From NCBI GenBank assembly GCA_945787845.1, contig CALZJH010000002.1, positions 1 through 64,000 on the forward strand: DNA of 64,000 bases, given 5' to 3'. The notes beneath the pieces were generated by a model. It was given only the letters and a program-made list of their open reading frames with translations. It searched no databases and was not told where the DNA came from. A program made the translations under genes and the position numbers. The stretch is from an uncultured Woeseiaceae bacterium. GTDB taxonomy: Bacteria; Pseudomonadota; Gammaproteobacteria; Steroidobacterales; Woeseiaceae. Below are positions 62,300 through 64,000 of this stretch, piece by piece; positions within the stretch are counted from its first letter, which is position 1; the number at the start of each line of letters is the position of its first letter.

Positions 62300-63232
62300 A
62301 TGACTACCAAAGACAAGTACAAGAAGGTCGCTTACTACCCGGGCTGCGCGCTCGAGGGGTCCGGCCATTCTTATAATCGTTCCACCAAGGCTGTTGGCAA
62401 GGCGCTGGGTCTCGATCTCGTTGAGGTCAAGAACTGGAATTGCTGTGGCGCGATGGAGGTCAAGAACATCGACCCCAAGATCCAGACCTATTTGTCGTCG
62501 CGCGTGATGTCGACGGCAGCCAACGAAATGGATATGGACGTGGTCATGGCACCGTGCAACGGTTGCTACCACAACCTGAAGAAGGCCGAGTACGATCTCG
62601 CCAACGACAAGGAGTCGGCGGACGTCGTTGATCGGTTGTCGAAGAAGGCCGGTCACAAAACCTACGAATCCGGACAGGTCGAAACGATTCACGCGCTCGA
62701 CTGGATCAGGGAGTCGATTGGTGAAGAGGGACTCGCCGAGCGCGTCAAGAACTCCTTATCCGGCATCAAGGTTGCCAACTACTACGGCTGTATGTACACG
62801 CGGCCGCGCCATATCTTCCCCGAGAAAGACCAGGGCCCGGGCAGTGAATCGACCTCGAAGCCGCATTTCATGGATGACCTGCTCGCTGCGGCGGGCGCTG
62901 AAAATGTCGACTTTCCGCTCAAAACAGCCTGTTGCGGCGGCGCCCACACCTTATCCGACAGCGATACGTCAACGAAGCTCGTACTCAACATCCTGAAGGC
63001 GGCCAAGCTCTCCGGTGCAGACGTCATCGCCACGGAATGCCCCACCTGTCATTCGGGTCTCGAAATGCACCAGATACGTGCAGAGAAAACGCTGGGCGAA
63101 AAGGTCGATATCAAGATCCTGTATTTCACGCAACTTCTCGGCATGGCGCTGGGGCTGAAGGCGAGAAAAGTCGGCGTGCATGAAAACATTAGCGACTCGA
63201 TCAGGTTCCTCAAGGAAAAGGGGCTCGGATGA
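62300..63232 (+). CDS. shdrB2: Heterodisulfide reductase-like subunit sHdrB2
   Basis: A 310-residue HdrB-type protein with two complete CCG motifs: Cys16, Cys48-49, Cys86/89 and Cys164, Cys211-212, Cys247/250. Each can hold a noncubane [4Fe-4S] cluster as in methanogen HdrB, so this is the likely site of disulfide or sulfane-sulfur chemistry in the complex. Four-base overlap with the following unknown gene. Confidence 0.93.
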   Translation: MTTKDKYKKVAYYPGCALEGSGHSYNRSTKAVGKALGLDLVEVKNWNCCGAMEVKNIDPKIQTYLSSRVMSTAANEMDMDVVMAPCNGCYHNLKKAEYDLANDKESADVVDRLSKKAGHKTYESGQVETIHALDWIRESIGEEGLAERVKNSLSGIKVANYYGCMYTRPRHIFPEKDQGPGSESTSKPHFMDDLLAAAGAENVDFPLKTACCGGAHTLSDSDTSTKLVLNILKAAKLSGADVIATECPTCHSGLEMHQIRAEKTLGEKVDIKILYFTQLLGMALGLKARKVGVHENISDSIRFLKEKGLG

Positions 63233-63657
63233 CGACGCTCGCCGAGCTTGAGTCGGTCTTCGATGAAGCTCCCACGACAGCGGATTCTCGGGCAGCGGCC
63301 GAGGAACTGTTGCGTGCCAGTGAGGAAGTGATCGAACACTGGATCATGGCGCGGGGGGAAATACCTACCGAAGAGACTCGCGAAGGCTTCCGCCTGCTGG
63401 CACTGCATCGGCAGGGGGCGAAAGGGGAACCGAGCTTCAATGCCTGTCGCGAGACCTGTCGCGAAGTCGTCTACCACTACAACCTGATCACGATGCAGCC
63501 CGAACATTCGGATATTACGGATCGCTTATATATGATGGGTTTGGTATCCAAGCACCTGTATTTATTCATCAGTGGGAAGCTGCAGGTGGCCGGGCTCGGC
63601 GAGTTTTGCTGTTCGTCGAAGCCGATCCGCTCCGCCACTGAGTCGCAACAACCATAG
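63229..63657 (+). CDS. Unknown protein of the sHdr operon
   Basis: A 142-residue protein, mostly helical, between shdrB2 (four-base overlap) and lbpA (17 bases). I do not recognise the family. Conspicuous residues are F-N-A-C-R-E-T-C-R-E (about 69-78), two Cys spaced by three residues in a helix, followed by a Tyr/His-rich segment and F-C-C-S-S near residue 125. Four cysteines in such a small protein could bind a metal or carry a persulfide; this is inference. Its position suggests contact with either the complex or LbpA. Confidence 0.7.
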   Translation: MTTLAELESVFDEAPTTADSRAAAEELLRASEEVIEHWIMARGEIPTEETREGFRLLALHRQGAKGEPSFNACRETCREVVYHYNLITMQPEHSDITDRLYMMGLVSKHLYLFISGKLQVAGLGEFCCSSKPIRSATESQQP

Positions 63658-63674
63658 ATTGAGGAGGCACAGGT

Positions 63675-64000
63675 ATGCCATCTGTAAGGGGATGTAACCT
63701 TCCTGACGAACTGCTTTACGATGTCGACAACCATATCTGGTTTACGGAGATGGGAGACGGCACGGTCAAGATCGGGATGACGGCGGTCGCCACCGCGATG
63801 GCCGGCAAGCTTGTTGCCTTCACACCCAAAAAGGTCGGACGCAGCGTTCGCGCAGGAAAGTCCTGCGGCACACTCGAGTCGGGCAAGTGGGTTGGACCTG
63901 CGAAGTCCCTGGCTGGCGGCGAAGTCGTCGCAGTGAACGATGACATGGTCGGCGATCCCAGCATCGCCAATGACGACCCGTACGAGAAGGGCTGGTTGCT
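63675..64000 (+). CDS. lbpA: Lipoate-binding protein LbpA, C-terminus beyond window
   Basis: The first 108 codons of a GcvH-like lipoyl-domain protein. The lipoylation site is Lys71 in T-L-E-S-G-K-W, the place of the E-S-V-K-A motif in glycine cleavage H protein. It also has a Cys at 64 just before the hairpin. A GAGGAGG ribosome binding site lies eight bases before the ATG. No gcvT/gcvP genes are present and the gene closes an sHdr operon, so it is LbpA, the lipoate carrier dedicated to sulfur oxidation, rather than GcvH. Confidence 0.88.
   Translation, partial: MPSVRGCNLPDELLYDVDNHIWFTEMGDGTVKIGMTAVATAMAGKLVAFTPKKVGRSVRAGKSCGTLESGKWVGPAKSLAGGEVVAVNDDMVGDPSIANDDPYEKGWL

Noticed and set aside
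63675..64000. Glycine cleavage H protein
   Set aside because: No gcvT or gcvP nearby, and the gene ends an shdr operon with lipoate-assembly genes; LbpA fits better.

Overview
The window reads as a chromosomal segment of a GC-rich gammaproteobacterium that oxidises reduced sulfur compounds and probably H2. The evidence is a nearly complete sulfur-oxidising heterodisulfide-reductase-like (sHdr) operon with its own lipoate-assembly genes, an Isp-type membrane [NiFe] hydrogenase, a Tat-exported sulfite dehydrogenase, and the 5-prime end of an ATP sulfurylase. GlrK/QseG/GlrR, Bfd with a Fur box and a PEP-CTERM-type PrsR regulator also point to Gammaproteobacteria. A marine sediment lineage such as the Woeseiales is an inference only. 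Coding density is very high. No gene-free stretch exceeds about 300 bases, and I saw no rRNA, tRNA, insertion sequence, prophage or CRISPR array.

Left part (1-15000). A partial sat gene and a Fur-controlled bfd lie on the minus strand. A plus-strand propionate/methylmalonyl-CoA operon follows (methylmalonyl-CoA mutase, propionyl-CoA carboxylase beta and alpha, MeaB, a VOC protein). It runs with tiny gaps or overlaps through a FabD-like acyltransferase into the dTDP-L-rhamnose genes rfbA-C-D-B, a flippase-like membrane protein, a glycosyltransferase and a methyltransferase.

Middle part (15000-40850). A Fur box precedes a porin, an FMN-binding protein and a PepSY membrane protein, probably an envelope flavin electron-transfer or iron-acquisition unit. 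Next come the sigma54 regulator PrsR and a minus-strand block galE-glrK-qseG-like-glrR. Then follow a PKD-metalloprotease lipoprotein, two c-di-GMP enzymes, an N-formylglutamate amidohydrolase/carboxylate-amine ligase pair, an ArsC-like protein, a DUF4397 lipoprotein with an aldehyde dehydrogenase, a short AraC-type protein, and a bifunctional beta-oxidation enzyme.

Right part (40900-64000). The minus-strand hydrogenase operon encodes maturation protease, HupH-like protein, small subunit, Isp1, Isp2 and large subunit. After an MBL-fold lipoprotein come two divergent sulfur operons that share a 95-bp control region (51632-51726). Leftward: dsrE2, tusA, a YeiH-type exporter, sulfite dehydrogenase, cytochrome c and rhodanese. 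Rightward: an HDAC-family deacylase, two LipS-type radical SAM proteins, a lipoate ligase, a catalytically degenerate glutamine amidotransferase, dsrE3, shdrC1-B1-A-H-C2-B2, an unknown 142-residue protein and lbpA, which is cut by the window end. Known sHdr biology suggests TusA/DsrE proteins deliver sulfane sulfur to sHdr, lipoylated LbpA acts as cofactor carrier, and sulfite is removed by the leftward operon. The HDAC homologue and the pseudo-amidotransferase inside this operon are the least explained parts.
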